Assembly (NCBI RefSeq): GCF_023101765.2
Contig: NC_064238.1
Span: 4,958,001 to 5,022,000, forward strand
Origin: Spodoptera frugiperda
Taxonomy: Eukaryota; Arthropoda; Insecta; Lepidoptera; Noctuidae
DNA: 64,000 nt
Direction: 5' to 3'
Position numbers and translations under genes: made by a program
Shown: piece after piece, positions 35,583 to 48,594 of the stretch
Layout: every line of letters starts with the position of its first letter
Position numbering within the stretch: position 1 is the stretch's first letter
The notes under the pieces: generated by a model
What the model was told of the DNA's origin: nothing
The model's database searches: none
The model's input: the letters and a program-made list of their open reading frames with translations, nothing else

Positions 35583-35597
35583 CCACCAGATGGCGCC
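35583..35597 (+). promoter_or_regulatory. CTCF-core-like motif
   Basis: CCACCAGATGGCGCC matches the conserved CTCF core CCASYAGRKGGCR at every position. CTCF is conserved in insects and marks insulators or loop anchors. A 71-codon minus frame over the site has no known domain. Occupancy is inferred. Confidence 0.45.
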
Positions 35598-36589
35598 TTC
35601 CTGTGATTAATATGCAGGATGGACACTGTCGAACCACGCCGAGTCCGACTCTGTGGTTGTTTTCCTTCGTTTTGATAACAATTTGTCCAGGAGTACCAGT
35701 GACGGTATTTGTCAAGCTATCCTAATGTTTACCAGACTTTATACTGTTTATGTCTTTGAAATAGATACAATTTCAAGATTTTATTATTTAAAAAACAGAT
35801 AGGTTAAAATTTGAATAGATTGTGTGTAGCAAAATTTTAAAAAAAGGCTAGAATTATTTTGGTAAGTTCTAAAAACCATTTTAAAAATTGCGTATTTCTA
35901 TTGACAGTTCAAAACCATAAGAAAATATTAAAATATTGTATTTAATATTCAATTACTTTCAATCTGTTTCACATATTTTTTATACATCAATATGAACAGC
36001 AAGTCAAGTTTAATTTTATCGAAAAGTACATGAATGCGTAATTATGGTTTAGAAACAAAACAAAATGTAATTATGAAGAAGCAATTAGAAAATCCAAGAC
36101 GATTTACTTGCAAAGTAAACAAATTGCAACTGTTTCTGCACAACGATACTGTTCCGTCCACCCGGTTATCTGATGATGCATTATGGAATAAAATGTGAGT
36201 TAAGACTCAAGTTTGCACAATAAATAATTGTTTCCACAGACGTAATTGCCGTAATTTCATGAATAATTACCGCCACAGAGCAATTAAATAAATTACAGAA
36301 GGAATAACGAGCTCCTTCGGGCTTTAGTTTAAAGTTAGGGAGCAGGATGTTGCATTTTACATTTGATACTCATTTAACTCGACAACTGTATTTAAAACAT
36401 TTCTAACATATAAAAACATGCCAGCACCAAACATTTTTCAAATACTTCCAATGTTTATTCCGAACTATTTTAAAATAAATAATTCTATTTGCGTTCAAAT
36501 ACTACAGCGCAATGTTTATATAAAATATTTTTAAACGGTCGTTAAATAAACAAGGTAACGATAAATAAACTACCAGTTGCTAGTTACGG

Positions 36590-36920
36590 CATGAGTGTGA
36601 AATAAAAATCGCATCATATTTACCGTGCGACAATATTTTGACATTGCAATCTAAGCACGAACCGCAAATTGTAGCGGCAAACGCGGCTGGCCTGAAAATT
36701 TTAAAAAGAGAATCGCCGCTGTCATAGACGCGATATGGCTCGCTTCCAAATACCGGGAAAAGCGGTGGGAGCGGGGGGCGCGGGCGTCCCCACATGGCCA
36801 GTTAGTTACGCCGCGAATTATAGGGGCCATTACGATTCATTAAGGCCAGTTAGGCTTAAACCGGTGTTTACCCACGCACACACACACACCCGCACACATC
36901 AGCCTCCGTTCGCAACAGTT
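36590..36920. promoter_or_regulatory. candidate regulatory island
   Basis: Dense CpG words (gtagcggcaaacgcggctgg, 'gcggtgggagcggggggcgcgg') are followed by ttacgccgcgaattataggg and 'gccattacgattcattaagg'. Both strands have short open frames without domains. It resembles conserved non-coding blocks near developmental genes; this is inference. Confidence 0.27.
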
Positions 36921-38639
36921 GGTATTGTTTTAAGCGCGCCAGAAAAGGACAGAAGACATGAGAGGGTTGCAATTTGAAATTTTAAGCTTCAGAAATGTGG
37001 ATGTAATTAGTGGCCAATGTAACGAGCTTAGGGTCTTGCCAAGCGAAGTGTGAATTTTTGATTTTGGTCAAGTTGTTTTTACAGGCAAGAAAAGTGTTTC
37101 AAATTATGTCTTTTTGAATTTAGTACATATTTTTAGAAATTAAACAATCAGTTCGTTATACAATTTTCTCAAACAAACTATAGCTATTAATAGATACGAG
37201 GATTAACAATCATTTAATGCTGTGGTGTCTCAATAACCTTATTGTTGTAACTGTTCATTCAAGAAGAGTTGAAGGTATTTCAAAGAAAACACTATACATC
37301 CAGTTTTCTCGCCCAAAACTACAAAAAGTGACCGAATTCCGTTATTTCGGACCACCTAATACTAGCGCCTATAATATTTTATTCATAGTGGGCACACTAT
37401 CGCTTGAGTTCATATGTAAATAGTCGTATAACCAGCAGTTGATAGCTGGAGGCTTGCCAGTATTGACGCTATCGGCTATCGGACGCTCAAACTTCCATCC
37501 TATACATACAGAAAACCGATGTTTAACAATATTTTATGCACTTTAAACTATTCAGGGCTATTAATATGAATTTATGTGAAATGGATGTTATAATATTGAC
37601 GGAACGTGCTTCTGCATTCGTGTTTATGATGCCGAGTGTTGTTGCACTTATTATTGTTTTAATCACTACACAATCACAATTGTTATAAGCTTTGGTTGGT
37701 CGGTTGTAAGTACTGACTTCACGGGTTTTCAATTCCGATTATCATACTAATGTAGATGTAGAGGTTTGTAATAAATAAATAACACGCGCGAAATGACAAG
37801 GAAAGACACATATCTCATTCTCCTTCTAGGTACATCAATTTTTTTCTGCTACGTTGCCAGCATTAAAAACAAATGACACGACAATGATGTCAAGCCTGAA
37901 ATAACAAGAACAGAAATAGCTCATGTATTTTTTCTCTATTTAATTAAACATAAAAAGAAATTAAAACATTTCTTTGTAATCTTAACTTGACAAAACCGTT
38001 TACTGACACATTTACTAATCCAAATTAAAGTTCAAATTCATAATAAACAAACCAAAACATCATATTTACGTCCACAAAATTCCATAAAACACCGTGTAAG
38101 CAACTGTTATAACTCGATCATGGTGGAATCAAATCGAGCGTTTGACCTGATCCAACATCATTCATATTTGTGCACGCAAAAAGCAACCGTATAAAGTGGA
38201 GAATAGAGGTGAAATGTGTGTAAAAAAGAGGCTTGCAACAGTAGCATCTGCCAATTTGTAGCTGCCTGCACGTCGTAGGTAAATAACCGACGCATCGTTT
38301 GCCGATGCTTTTGACAGTCAGAAGTATTGAGCAAACATCCACTATTTGTATGTGAACTTTTTGCGCCAGCCTTTTTTATTTCGCTCCCTGTGCGTGATGT
38401 ATTGGGATTATTATTGCTAATTAATGCTTTAACGGATATTCGTTATAATCCTTTAATGTTGTTTTATATACGATTTTAAATCAGGATCAAACGTTTAAAC
38501 ATGATTATAAAGAGGTTTAATATTTTACTCGTATTAAATCTGGAACCTAATGTCCAACTGTACATTTTACATGTTTGTGTAGCAATCTAAACCTAAACAC
38601 ATGTAAAAATTAAACCTCATTATTAAAATCCCACACCTA

Positions 38640-38960
38640 ACGAGCCCGCCTGAAACTCGGGAGCCATTTATTTTCAAACCCAGACACATTAACAAAACCG
38701 GTGGACGAAAGAAGTAAAAAAAGGGGACTTAATCCGTGCCCACTAAGCCCAGGGGCTATCTAATAACATTTATTACTCGGCTTCCGGTCCCCAGTGTCCA
38801 CTTCCGTTAGCTGATAAACGGCCACCATTTTTGCCGCCATATTTATTTATAGGTGTTGCTAGGCGATAATGTCGATGCTGGCAACACTACGTCACGGCCC
38901 CACGTTGGGCGCCAACATCCGGAACGCAACGGACTATTGGTCAGCCGTGATGTGGTCGTC
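38640..38960. promoter_or_regulatory. candidate regulatory island
   Basis: Contains 'aacggccaccatttttgccgcc', ggcgataatgtcgatgctgg, 'ctacgtcacggccccacgtt' and cgttgaattaataatgcg. CpG-rich blocks with TAAT cores and no coding frame. Conservation was not tested. Confidence 0.25.
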
Positions 38961-40319
38961 GTTGAATTAATAATGCGTTTAATATTATTGGGTTTACATT
39001 ACCAATTACGTTTGCAATAGTAAAACCCAGTAATCAATCACACATTAACTTACATTTGTATTTTTTACGTCACATCAATACCAGTTTGTTTATCATTTAC
39101 TTTCATATCAACAAAAGTCTCTTTCCATCGCATTGTTTAGAATATAAAGATATATTTAATCAAGTGATTACTTTCCAAGTAATTCTCTCATAATACGGCA
39201 CCAGTAATATCTTAATTCAGCTTACCCGAGATAGTTCACGAGCGCCTATTAATCATATCGATGGGAAGACGCAAGTGTTGGCACGATTTATTCGTTCCCA
39301 ACTTTAGTGCCGAACGCGCACTGTGCGACTAATGACTGCGATCACGATATAAATTATCATTGTGCAATGAATTGTTTGTGTAGCTGTTCTCTTCATCAAC
39401 TGTAATCGTATAGGATTTGTTATTTTCTGAACCTATTGTTATCGAGTTATTGGGATTAACAGAATCGACAAAATTATGTTCTCGACAAAAGTATGTTAGG
39501 TCCAGATTGTATATTGGTAGAGATATTGCCCTGAAAATTAACGAACATTTATTTTGATTTCATTAAAATTAATCAATTTGCAACTAAATATATGTTATGA
39601 ATTATTAAATATGAAATATGATTGATATTAAATGTTACTCAAAATAACGAACCGAAAAAAAGCTCACAAAACAAAACTATTCACCAGAAAATTCGTTTTA
39701 CACAAACCACAAATCCTTGTTTGCTTCATATTACAATTTAACGGCGTGTTTGTTTGAAGTGGACAGCAAAATCCTGGGTATAAATCGCAAAGATCCTTCC
39801 CAGGGTGGAACATAGAGCCCGGGGGACCTCACCGCATATTCATCATGGCTGCCACTTGACAGAACGTTACTGCGATGACAATCTGAAACTTAAGTACGTA
39901 GGAATGTAGGCTTTGATCCAAGAATGTTTTGGTTAGCTTTGTGTAAGCCTTTGTAGCTAATGAAATGCTTGTGTGAGGAATGGGTTTAGTTCAGGTAGAC
40001 CCAAGATTAGATACAAATAAATACTAGCTGTAAGTTGATAATATACTCCTTCAATTTCAATAGAGTACTGACCTTTAATTAAAGTCAAATTACATGTTTT
40101 TATATCGTACTAACACATTTTGATTACTGCTAAATAAATAAATGCAAACATCAAATATTTTGTTACACCTACAAGTTTAGCTTAACAATAAAATGAACTG
40201 AATAACAACGTACATTATAACAACACAACTGTACCTCACACACATTGTTACACATAACCCACAATAACACCAGAAAAGACAAGATAATTAACTCAAACCT
40301 TAGCAATTACCAACACCTT

Positions 40320-40500
40320 TAATTACCGGAGGTTACCTGAAGATTTACGGCGGGCGGCCAGGTGTGCAGATCTCGGAGGGCCATCCCATCCATCGCGTGG
40401 CCGCAGAGGACGGGGCCATCCATCCTCCCACTGGCCCTTGGCGGACATTAGCCGGCCCTTGTCTTTGCCGCTTTGATTTACGTGCCCGAAAAGAGATCAA
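40320..40500. promoter_or_regulatory. candidate regulatory island, G+C-rich
   Basis: One of the G+C-richest patches (ttacggcgggcggccaggtg, 'ggagggccatcccatccatcg', ggacattagccggcccttgt), with short catcc repeats. No frame has a plausible domain or splice borders. Confidence 0.27.
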
Positions 40501-41321
40501 TTGCTTGAGGGCAGCTATGAGATGTTTTTGGATTGATTTGTAGCTTTCTTTATGAGTTTGTGTTGTGGATTTGAGAAATGTATTATAACTATAAGTGTTG
40601 TCATATTTTGGAGTGATGTTTTTTTTTTCTATAAATTGTTAAACTAAACCTTTGTTTGAACTCAACAACGCGCAATAGTATTTCTGAAGAAAGTAACTAC
40701 AATTGTATAATACTATTATTGAAAGTTCTAGCAAATTGAATCATAGCGTATTGCAAATTTAACTTAATAAGGAACAAACAAGTAATCATTACCCAATGTA
40801 TTTTTACTTTTATGCTTTAAAAACCGTCACAGTCAAAAACTTACGCAATCAACAAACGGCGCTTCTATTCATAATAAATAAATAATTAAAAAAACATCCC
40901 TTGATGGACAAAAAGTTGTCTCACACAATTTATAACCGTCAGAGCGTTGACTGTGAAACCTCCTGATTCATAATTAATGATAATATCCGGCAGAAGCGGA
41001 TTTTTCATCCGCTGAGAAAAAATCTGTGGTCGGCGTAAAATAATCGCGAAAGGCCTTAGTCATTTATAATGTTGGATGAACAGAATTCAGGACCGTGGAA
41101 GCGGTTTATCTCTACAAAAAAATACACACGTGCATGAAAATACGAGTATAATATTTTATTTTCATATTTTGTTTAAAAAATGACGGGTGGTATTTACACA
41201 TTGCTAAAATGTTTTTGTATTTTCGTGTTTTGCTAAAATTACATATATTTATTTTTTTGTGTAACATGATATAATTTTAAAGTGTAACTCTGTTGACTTT
41301 GTAGCTACACAGGTTTCTGTT

Positions 41322-41580
41322 TTTTTATAATATAAGCCGGTAAACAAGCAGACGGATCACCTGATGATAAGCACACGCCGCCCATGGGCACCCGAAACAC
41401 AAGTGCGTCGCGGCTTTTTGGGGGTTAGAGAATCGGGGATTGGGAAGGAGGCAATAGGGTCTCCGGTAACCTCACTCACGCAACGCAAGCGTTGTTTCAC
41501 GTCAGTTTTCTGTGAGGCCGTAGTAGCACTCCGGTTGAGCCGGCCCATTTTTGCCGAAGCATGGCTCTCCCACACTTAAA
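41322..41580 (-). repeat. R1 repeat, near full length, inverted
   Basis: The plus strand starts 'ataagccggtaaacaagcag', passes ggatcacctgatgataagca, 'cttttgggggttagagaatc' and 'caacgcaagcgttgtttcacgtc', and ends 'gaagcatggctctcccacac'. This is the reverse of the order at 54271-54562. Open frames on both strands here are repeat sequence. Confidence 0.85.
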
Positions 41581-43477
41581 CGTTTCTTGTCATACACCGT
41601 AATAAAGAGATCATTTTAGACTTCAAAGCAAAACCTACATTCATTTATATTTAAGTACAAACAATAGAAAGTTTTAAACCGTTTCAGTGGAACGATGTCA
41701 AATCCCGCGTGACATCGGCTTCAGAGCCAAAACGGAAATACAACCTTTGAAAAAAGAAGTGCTCACAACCGGAAGCGACGGGCAGGAAGACGGCGACGAC
41801 AGCGCCGCGTCGCCTGCCGACCGAATTAAAAATTAAACGAGGATCCGTTTCCGGATACCGTGACGTTTGCTCCGCTTATTTTTATTTTTTTCAGGGTTAT
41901 GACGAACGGATGTTTGTTTAGATTTTGAATTAAAAAAAGGATTATACCTGACACAGATAACGGAGGATTTTTTTAAAAAGAACTTGAATATTTGCAATTG
42001 CATTGAGTGAAGGTATTAAAATTCATCCACGTTATGGCAGAGTATCATCACTCCTTTTCTTCCCGTAGGTATCGTAAGAGCTGACTAAGAGACTGTGACG
42101 CGGTCCGCGTACACACTCTCATGATATCTTGTAATTAACCTATTAACAACCAAACAGCATTCGACAGACGTTTAGAACTAGACTAGCAAAGGATTACGCA
42201 TACTTTATCAGTCTCTTAAATAAACTGACTAACTAAAAAGAAAGAGGTTTAGCGTCACTGATTATAAACATAGTTACTAGACATATCATGTATTCAAATT
42301 ATTCCAGAGAGAATCCTTAGAAATGATCTTATCTATAAAGTTAATATAGAGCATATTTCAACCAAGAACTCGTACAAATACTGCTATCTAGAAAGCAAAT
42401 GAGGACACGAGAATATTATAATTATCAGTGGAGCGCAAATATCTACGTCTAGAGGTCACAACTATTGATCGCCAGCCTCATTTCACCTCCCTCCCACGCT
42501 ATCTCCAATTTACTTCTACATGTACATAGCCTGGTAAATGAGCAGCTACATAAGTGTGTACTCAGCAAATACTCCAACATTATCACACTGAAAACTTTCT
42601 AAATATAATCCCGACGTGTACTAGTGTGTGTGAATAGTTCGCATGTGTGCTTATATTGAGTGCTCGCACACAGAAACCTCGGCCGGTATACGAGGCGCGC
42701 TCACAGCTTCATTTATATTATACTCAAACTGAAGAAATGTCTCACTCTGCTCCTTTCTACTGAGTATCTCTGTGGGCGTGCCGCTCTATGGGCGGAGCTT
42801 GAGACGGACACTCCTTGAATCCTCTTTTTTCGTTGCTTCGCTCCGTATCTAGGCAAGCAGCAACCATATTACCAAGACCCCTGACACTTCATCTAATTTC
42901 GTTTTTCTCCGAAGCACTTTGAACATAGTATGGATCATGGCGGTCCTTGGTTGCCTGGTCGTGTTTATGTAAGCGGAGAAACAAAGCTCCGAACAACTTT
43001 AGTCGTTATCGCGTTTATAAAGTTCTCGAGACATTCACTTTTATGGGGTGTTTTGCTTGAGATAAATTTTTATTTCTTTTGTCTAGATACTTTTTGTTTT
43101 GATGATGATAAAATTATTGAGGCGGTAAATGTTCTATAGAAATTGAGTCACCAACATTTTGCAACTTCATAAAAAATAAGCTCAATGTCGAATCTATGAC
43201 GCTTCTGACAATGCCATTTTAATGATGAATAGATTACAGTTGTGCGTTATAATTTTTTAGTTAAGCTACCAAATCGAGGTTATTTATTGATAAGAAAAAA
43301 AAATGACAAGTCTAATCAAGTGAAGACTGCCCCCCAATTAAACTAGGTTAAGATTTAAGTTTCATTGTCGACCACAAAACACATGAATACAATTCAAATT
43401 ATACTCATAATCTCATTTACATAGCTTGATACATGTAATTTTTTTACATATACGTAAAATCAGCCTAACTAAGTAGA
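41581..43477. other. non-coding stretch, no gene seen
   Basis: A CpG island at 41690-41880 (gaagcgacgggcaggaagac, 'agcgccgcgtcgcctgccga') and GC-box-like words at 42774-42800 (gtgggcgtgcc, gggcggagctt) are the only notable parts. A 69-codon plus frame at 42930-43139 has no domain. Confidence 0.45.
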
Positions 43478-43625
43478 GCTGCGTACTGCCTAGCGGGTTA
43501 CCAGAGCTACGGCACCAAAAGACGGAGTAGGAACAGAGTGGTTTTTAGTCTGTAAGAGTTTGACACTCCCTCTCGTCTCGCCCGAGGCGGGAGAAGTCAT
43601 CAGATGATTCTCCCCCCTCAAAAAA
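43478..43625 (+). repeat. interspersed repeat (family R6)
   Basis: Reads ctgcctagcgggttaccaga, then gctac, 'gagtaggaacagagtggttt', ttagtctgtaagagtttgac and actccctctcgtctcgcccg, then 'aggcgggagaagtcatcagatgatt'. A familiar lepidopteran repeat with a palindromic 'ccgaggcggg' region. A partial copy lies at 45603-45700. Confidence 0.7.
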
Positions 43626-45104
43626 AGCCTAACTCAGTAATACTAATCACCCACTATTTAAGAATAATACAGTTCATCTAATCATATATTAATGATTTGG
43701 TTTCAGAAGAAAGCCGTCAAAGAGATTGATAGTGTACCATTTATACCAACCACATGAAGCTTATCTTAAGAATAATCCGTGGAAATAATACACAACGTGA
43801 TGAAGGAAACCCGTAATGAATGATGGATGGAATCCCTCTTTTGATTTAAGGGTAGATAGAGCATCTTTTCTTAATACATATTTACTGGTATAAATATCAT
43901 AAAGGTTTCATTATTGTAATTTTATTTAATCAGTGTTGAAGTATAATTTATTATTAATTCTAAAGGTTCTGTATTTTTTAAAACTAAAATTGAATAGTAT
44001 TGGTAAAAACAAACTTTCTATGCAAATTAAAACAAACTTTGGCTACGCCGTAGCACTAATAACTTGTTTGGCTACGAAGAGCTACAATATCGTAGCCTTT
44101 CCTTTATTTATGGTTTCATTGAGACGTGTAAAATATTTTATTGATCCTACCCAGTTATAAATTAGAAACTCAGTTATGTTGTTATTAATCTGATTAATCT
44201 GATAACATTATTTTTTTTTTTTTTACATTTAATGGGTCGACGTTTGGCCGCTATCTCACCTGATGGTAAGTGATGATGCGGCCTACGGTTGAGCACGTCT
44301 GCCCATAAGCAACCTATTCACTCGGTTTCCATATACATATTTATCCATTCCATTCATTCCATATACACATACTTATATATATGTTCCATATAAATTCCAT
44401 ATAAATTAAGTGATTTGATGTATTCTCCAATCTTAAAAACATTAATGCGGCCTCATTCCACATTTTCTATAGATAACTCTGTCCAACCGACCAAGGAAAA
44501 TTACCAACAAAATAATTTAACATAACCTTAAGTACGGTAAAGTCGGCCACATGTGTACGCGAGTGGAAAACAACGTGGGACCCATTGGGACCCACTGGGC
44601 GTTATCTCCCACCACTTCCTTTTGCCGCTCAATTGTGCGAACAGGAAAATGAATGGAGCAACCCCTACTCGTCCTAAATGAAGACTTCACTTGTGAACTG
44701 TATGTTGTCCGGATACGTGATATATGTAGCTACGTGTAGTCTTGTAAGATTACATATGTCCTTCAGGTACTTAGCAGATATAATATTTATCTAGTTATGC
44801 AAAACAATATTTTTAACTAATTTGTTTTTATTGTATTTATCGTCAAAACATGTGTTTATTACTTAATGGTCAAATATGTTGTAGTTGGCGATGGATGTCT
44901 GGTTGGTAGTCAGTTTTAACTACGACCACGACGTTGGTAGATCGATATTAATTTCTGTGGCTAAACACATTTTCCTTTTGTTTGCAAGCTCACGTTTAAA
45001 ATCATATTTTTCTAAATCATATTAAGATATTGTTTTTTACCTTAATTTTCATTTTAGAGACAACAATAAAATCATTTCATATTACATACTTGTAGTTAAC
45101 ATAA
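43626..45104. other. non-coding stretch with two small repeats
   Basis: Includes the gctacg-rich fragment at 44036-44100 (related to 32120), a T14 run at 44211-44224 and the R7 repeat at 44225-44330. The rest has no recognisable features. Confidence 0.45.
44225..44330 (+). repeat. interspersed repeat R7
   Basis: Shares gacgtttggccgctatctc, 'cctgatg' and ggttgagcacgtctgccca, then 'taagcaacctattca', with 55570-55650. It follows a T14 run, which may be its tail or an insertion site. Confidence 0.65.
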
Positions 45105-45195
45105 TATTTTCAAAGTCAAATCATTTATTCCAATTAAACCATAAAGAGGTACTTTAAAAATAATAGTCTCTCAGTCTGTCCGTCAGTGAAGCTAG
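45105..45195 (+). repeat. interspersed repeat R8 (LINE-tail-like)
   Basis: 'tcaaagtcaaatcatttattccaatt' leads to 'aggtacttt' and cagtctgtccgtcagtgaag + ctaggtgctc. The same order is seen at 48595-48740. The 'caaagtcaaa.catttatt' start is typical of lepidopteran non-LTR retroelement 3' regions. Confidence 0.6.
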
Positions 45196-45374
45196 GTGCT
45201 CTATCCTCCCCTTTCTATTTCTATAACATTAATTAATGTACACGCAAATGATTCTGGGTCACGTCATACAGAATAAACTCATATCTCGTATGAACATTCA
45301 ATTTACCACTTACACCCCATTATACAAAATTATCGATGTCACCTACATTACATTGTGAACTCAACCCTACATGC

Positions 45375-45400
45375 GTGTGTGTGTGTGTGTGTGTGTGTGT
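45375..45400 (+). repeat. (GT)13 microsatellite
   Basis: Thirteen uninterrupted GT units, continued by a short imperfect ctgtgt stretch. Confidence 0.95.
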
Positions 45401-45602
45401 CTGTGTAATTGTGTGCGTTATCTGAAAGATTCCACTTCATTTCCCTCGACCCACGCATGACGTCATGTTATTTATACAGATTATATAAAATGTATATATA
45501 GTATATGTTAGTATGCAAAGTTTTGGTTTAAAATATTTTGAATATCGTTTAGTTAAGAGCAAAATGTTATTCATTTTGAAGACTGTTCTAGTAGTATAAG
45601 AC

Positions 45603-45700
45603 AAAATAAGCAGTAGTAGGAACGCTAGTATTTAGTCTGATTCACCATCTCGCCTCAGCCAAGGCCAAAGAAGACATCGGATGACTAATAGCTCTTAAAA
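45603..45700 (+). repeat. R6 repeat fragment
   Basis: 'agtaggaacgctagtatttagtctga', then catctcgcctcagccaaggc and 'agaagacatcggatgacta', matching the 3' half of 43478-43625 with clear divergence. Confidence 0.5.
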
Positions 45701-46379
45701 AAATTACGACAAAATATAAAATATGTGTCTAATATTTTTTATTACATAACAGACTAAAATAGATATTTAATTTTCATACCCCGTCATCATTTTCATCAGT
45801 TATTCTAATAGAAATGACTGCTAAAATCTCTACGCCTTGTGAAATATTTCAACTTTTTCTTCTTTGTAAAGTAAAGTAATGCGCAAAAAAAATAATGTGT
45901 TGTAACGTTTTAAGCATGAACATTAGCATTTGAGCGCCGTCGGCTGTCGTTTAGGAAATGAGAGTCAGCTGTTTTATCTAAATGGGTGTATGGGGACGTA
46001 AAAATGACGTAAAACTCCCGTTTAACAATAAATAATGAAATAAAACGCTATGTCCCATGTAAAGAGTCGTATAAATACGTACATCGAGTCGTCAAATTGA
46101 ATCGTTTGGTAAGTCAGTTATGTACATAAAGGTACGGTATAAAAACACTGCATAACAAAAATAGCTTGTATTTTTCTGTGTGGAACAAAATTTTGTTAAA
46201 CTTAATTTACATTTAACATACAAAACATTCGTTCCACATCTTAATTAAAGCCACAAAAATCTACAGCTATTAACAACCAACCATTTAAAGCACTGCACCA
46301 AAAACATAACAACCACATAATTATACACTATAACATAAAGCAAACAGAAACAAGGAAAAACAAGTGCATAAAAAGAAAA

Positions 46380-46560
46380 TGGCGTACAATCGGTACAATA
46401 GGTTCGCGGTACCAAAAGTACCGCAACCTTCCCGGTAATGAAGCCGTATCTTTAATAGCCGCGATAAGGGCGCTAAATGTTTGCGCACACGCCAAATAAT
46501 AAGCGGCTCGATCATTTGCGAGGGGAGACTGACGGGAAAAAAGAATTGAGCCTTTGATGG
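46380..46560. promoter_or_regulatory. candidate enhancer-like island with GATA and TCF-like sites
   Basis: Holds 'caataggttcgcggtaccaa', gccgcgataagggcgctaaa, 'cacgccaaataataagcggctc' and cctttgatggccgtcc + ttatcgatgg. There are two GATAAG/CTTATC sites and one CTTTGATG site in 130 bases. The open minus frame across it looks incidental. Confidence 0.3.
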
Positions 46561-46914
46561 CCGTCCTTATCGATGGACGAGATGAGAATGTGCGAATTGA
46601 ATAAGGTTGCGTGTTTGTGCGGGTTTGCGCTGATGATCGTGTGGTGTAGTTGATTTTGGGTGTATTGATGTTTCTTAGCTTTCTTTTTTGTTGTTTTAAA
46701 CCGATTGATACTCCATACTCCAAAGAAAAGGCGAAATGATAAGCACATAGTTGAAATTTCAAGTATAATACAACGTTTTAAAACTTGATAATTAAAATTC
46801 ACTTTGAACACCGTAAACCAAACAGAACTTTTGCACTATTTCTCTAACAACAATCTCACAACCATTTAAAACTATCCAAGTGACGATATTTGGTAAATTT
46901 TATGAACGTTTAGC

Positions 46915-47190
46915 AGCTCTGGTTTCGCGGTCGACCAGTATTTTAGCGCGCGCCGTCACGACCGCCTGATTGCCAGTTAACCCCCACAGATAAACGCAGA
47001 TGGGTAACGTTCGACAGATATCGGCTATCGTTCGACAAACTTCGGTTCTTTATGGTTATTCCCCCATAAAGGGAACTTTAAGTAAAAACAAGTTTACAAC
47101 CATCGCTTTACGATATCTTTTTATGTCGCGTGGTTATTTTACCGTCATTATGGCTATTACTGAACATCATAAGCTACGTAATTGTTTTAT
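46915..47190. promoter_or_regulatory. candidate regulatory island
   Basis: CpG-rich start (ggtttcgcggtcgaccagta, 'tagcgcgcgccgtcacgaccgc'), then a repeated 'gttcgacagatatcggctatcgttcgacaaac' motif (GTTCGACA twice, 47008 and 47031), then ttatggttattcccccataa. A 64-codon plus frame is domain-less. Confidence 0.25.
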
Positions 47191-48594
47191 CTGACGTCTT
47201 TTAGTTTATTAATAATAAAATGGATGAACGTTTGAAAGTCGTTTTAGTGACCATCTAATTTGGAAGTACGGTCATAATATTGGGATGAAGTAGGTACTGA
47301 TGAAATTAACTTTAATGTAACTTTACCGTATCCATCAATGCTTAAACTGCAAGTTATTATCGATGACCTAGAGGTATTGGAATATCCAAGGTAGAAGATT
47401 ATAGTGACTGTCTGCACGTCACCGTAAACTGTCCGGAGCAGTACTGAACTAGATTGCAGTCTCTAAAATTTTAATAAATTTTAATTCAAAATTAAGTTTA
47501 ATGAACTATACAGATCACACTTATATTTTATCACGAACTTAAACATTGTTATAGCGTAAAACTAATTTGGGACCCCACCAACTGTTATGGTTAGGACACC
47601 GCCACTTACCGCGGTGGGTGTCATCAAAACTAAATTTGGGCAACGAGTCGCAATCCCACATCAAATACTGGGAGAAATGACGAACAGAACAAACTTCACA
47701 CATCCCTATAGACGGGTGGACACACGGTCATCTAACATGGTCAACATGTTCGGGCAAAACTGAATGAGGTTATACCTAATTATGATGTAAATTAACCGAC
47801 CTCTAATTTATTCTGTTGCAAAAAATTTTGTAAAATGTTGTAAAAATTGAAAAATCGAGGGCACTTATATCAAGATATTTTTCAAATGTATAGAGAAAAG
47901 TTTAATTTCCAAGACGATTAACTAATTTTCAAATAAATCAAATCAAAATGTTTATTAGTCGAATATATGTAGATATAAAGAGGTGTACATAATCATTGGA
48001 AAAGTATAGTTCGCTATGTCTTTGTCTAGTCATTACAACTTAAAAAGAACATTTGAAACGAAAAACAAACACATTAAAAAGAACAACAGACAAAATAAAC
48101 AACAACATACATGTACAAATCTTATGTAATTCAAAAATGTTAATGTCAACTAACATAAAATCTTTCTAATTTTCTTCAAATACAACTAAGTTCATCGTAC
48201 GAATTAGCTAGCAGTATGTCAGCCAGCGTAAATCGCCAGATGAATATTGTTTCAAACGGAATTAAGCACGCGCGCTAGGGACGGGGATCACTTATAATTG
48301 TTATTTTATTCATAGAAACAACAGTCCTTCGGGACCCTGGATAGGTGAACAAATATTTTAGCTCGTCGAGTACCTTTTAGTGAACAGAGGACGCAAGTGG
48401 ATGGTACAAACTAGACACATAGTATAACATGTATTTTATGTTTGTGGATAACGCTGTATGAGTTTAACATTGAAACAATAAAAAAAAATTAATAATACGA
48501 TCTACAGATAATACTATCCAATTTCCGAATTCTCCATGTACCATCTGAAAAACAGAAAAAATAAACACAATAAGAAGTATGAATTTCTTGTTAT

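Larger units (their letters stand above)
35598..41321. other. long non-coding stretch with CpG islands, no gene seen
   Basis: Islands at 36590-36920, 38640-38960 and 40320-40500 are listed separately. The remainder is A+T-rich, with short domain-less frames. A CA-rich run lies at 36881-36899. No transposon ends were recognised. Confidence 0.5.
45701..48594. other. non-coding stretch with two strong CpG islands
   Basis: Islands at 46380-46560 and 46915-47190 are listed separately. 48270-48330 has 'gcacgcgcgctagggacggg'. The longest open frame of the window (144 codons, minus, 46328-46762) lies here. It is compositionally mixed, has no domain, overlaps a second open minus frame and lacks splice support. 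Confidence 0.45.

Noticed and set aside
41357..41579. Open frames of 71-72 codons on both strands
   Set aside because: Both lie inside an R1 repeat copy.
46328..46811. Overlapping minus frames of 144 and 99 codons as a gene
   Set aside because: No domain, no signal peptide, no splice support, and two frames open at once; kept only as a finding about the island.
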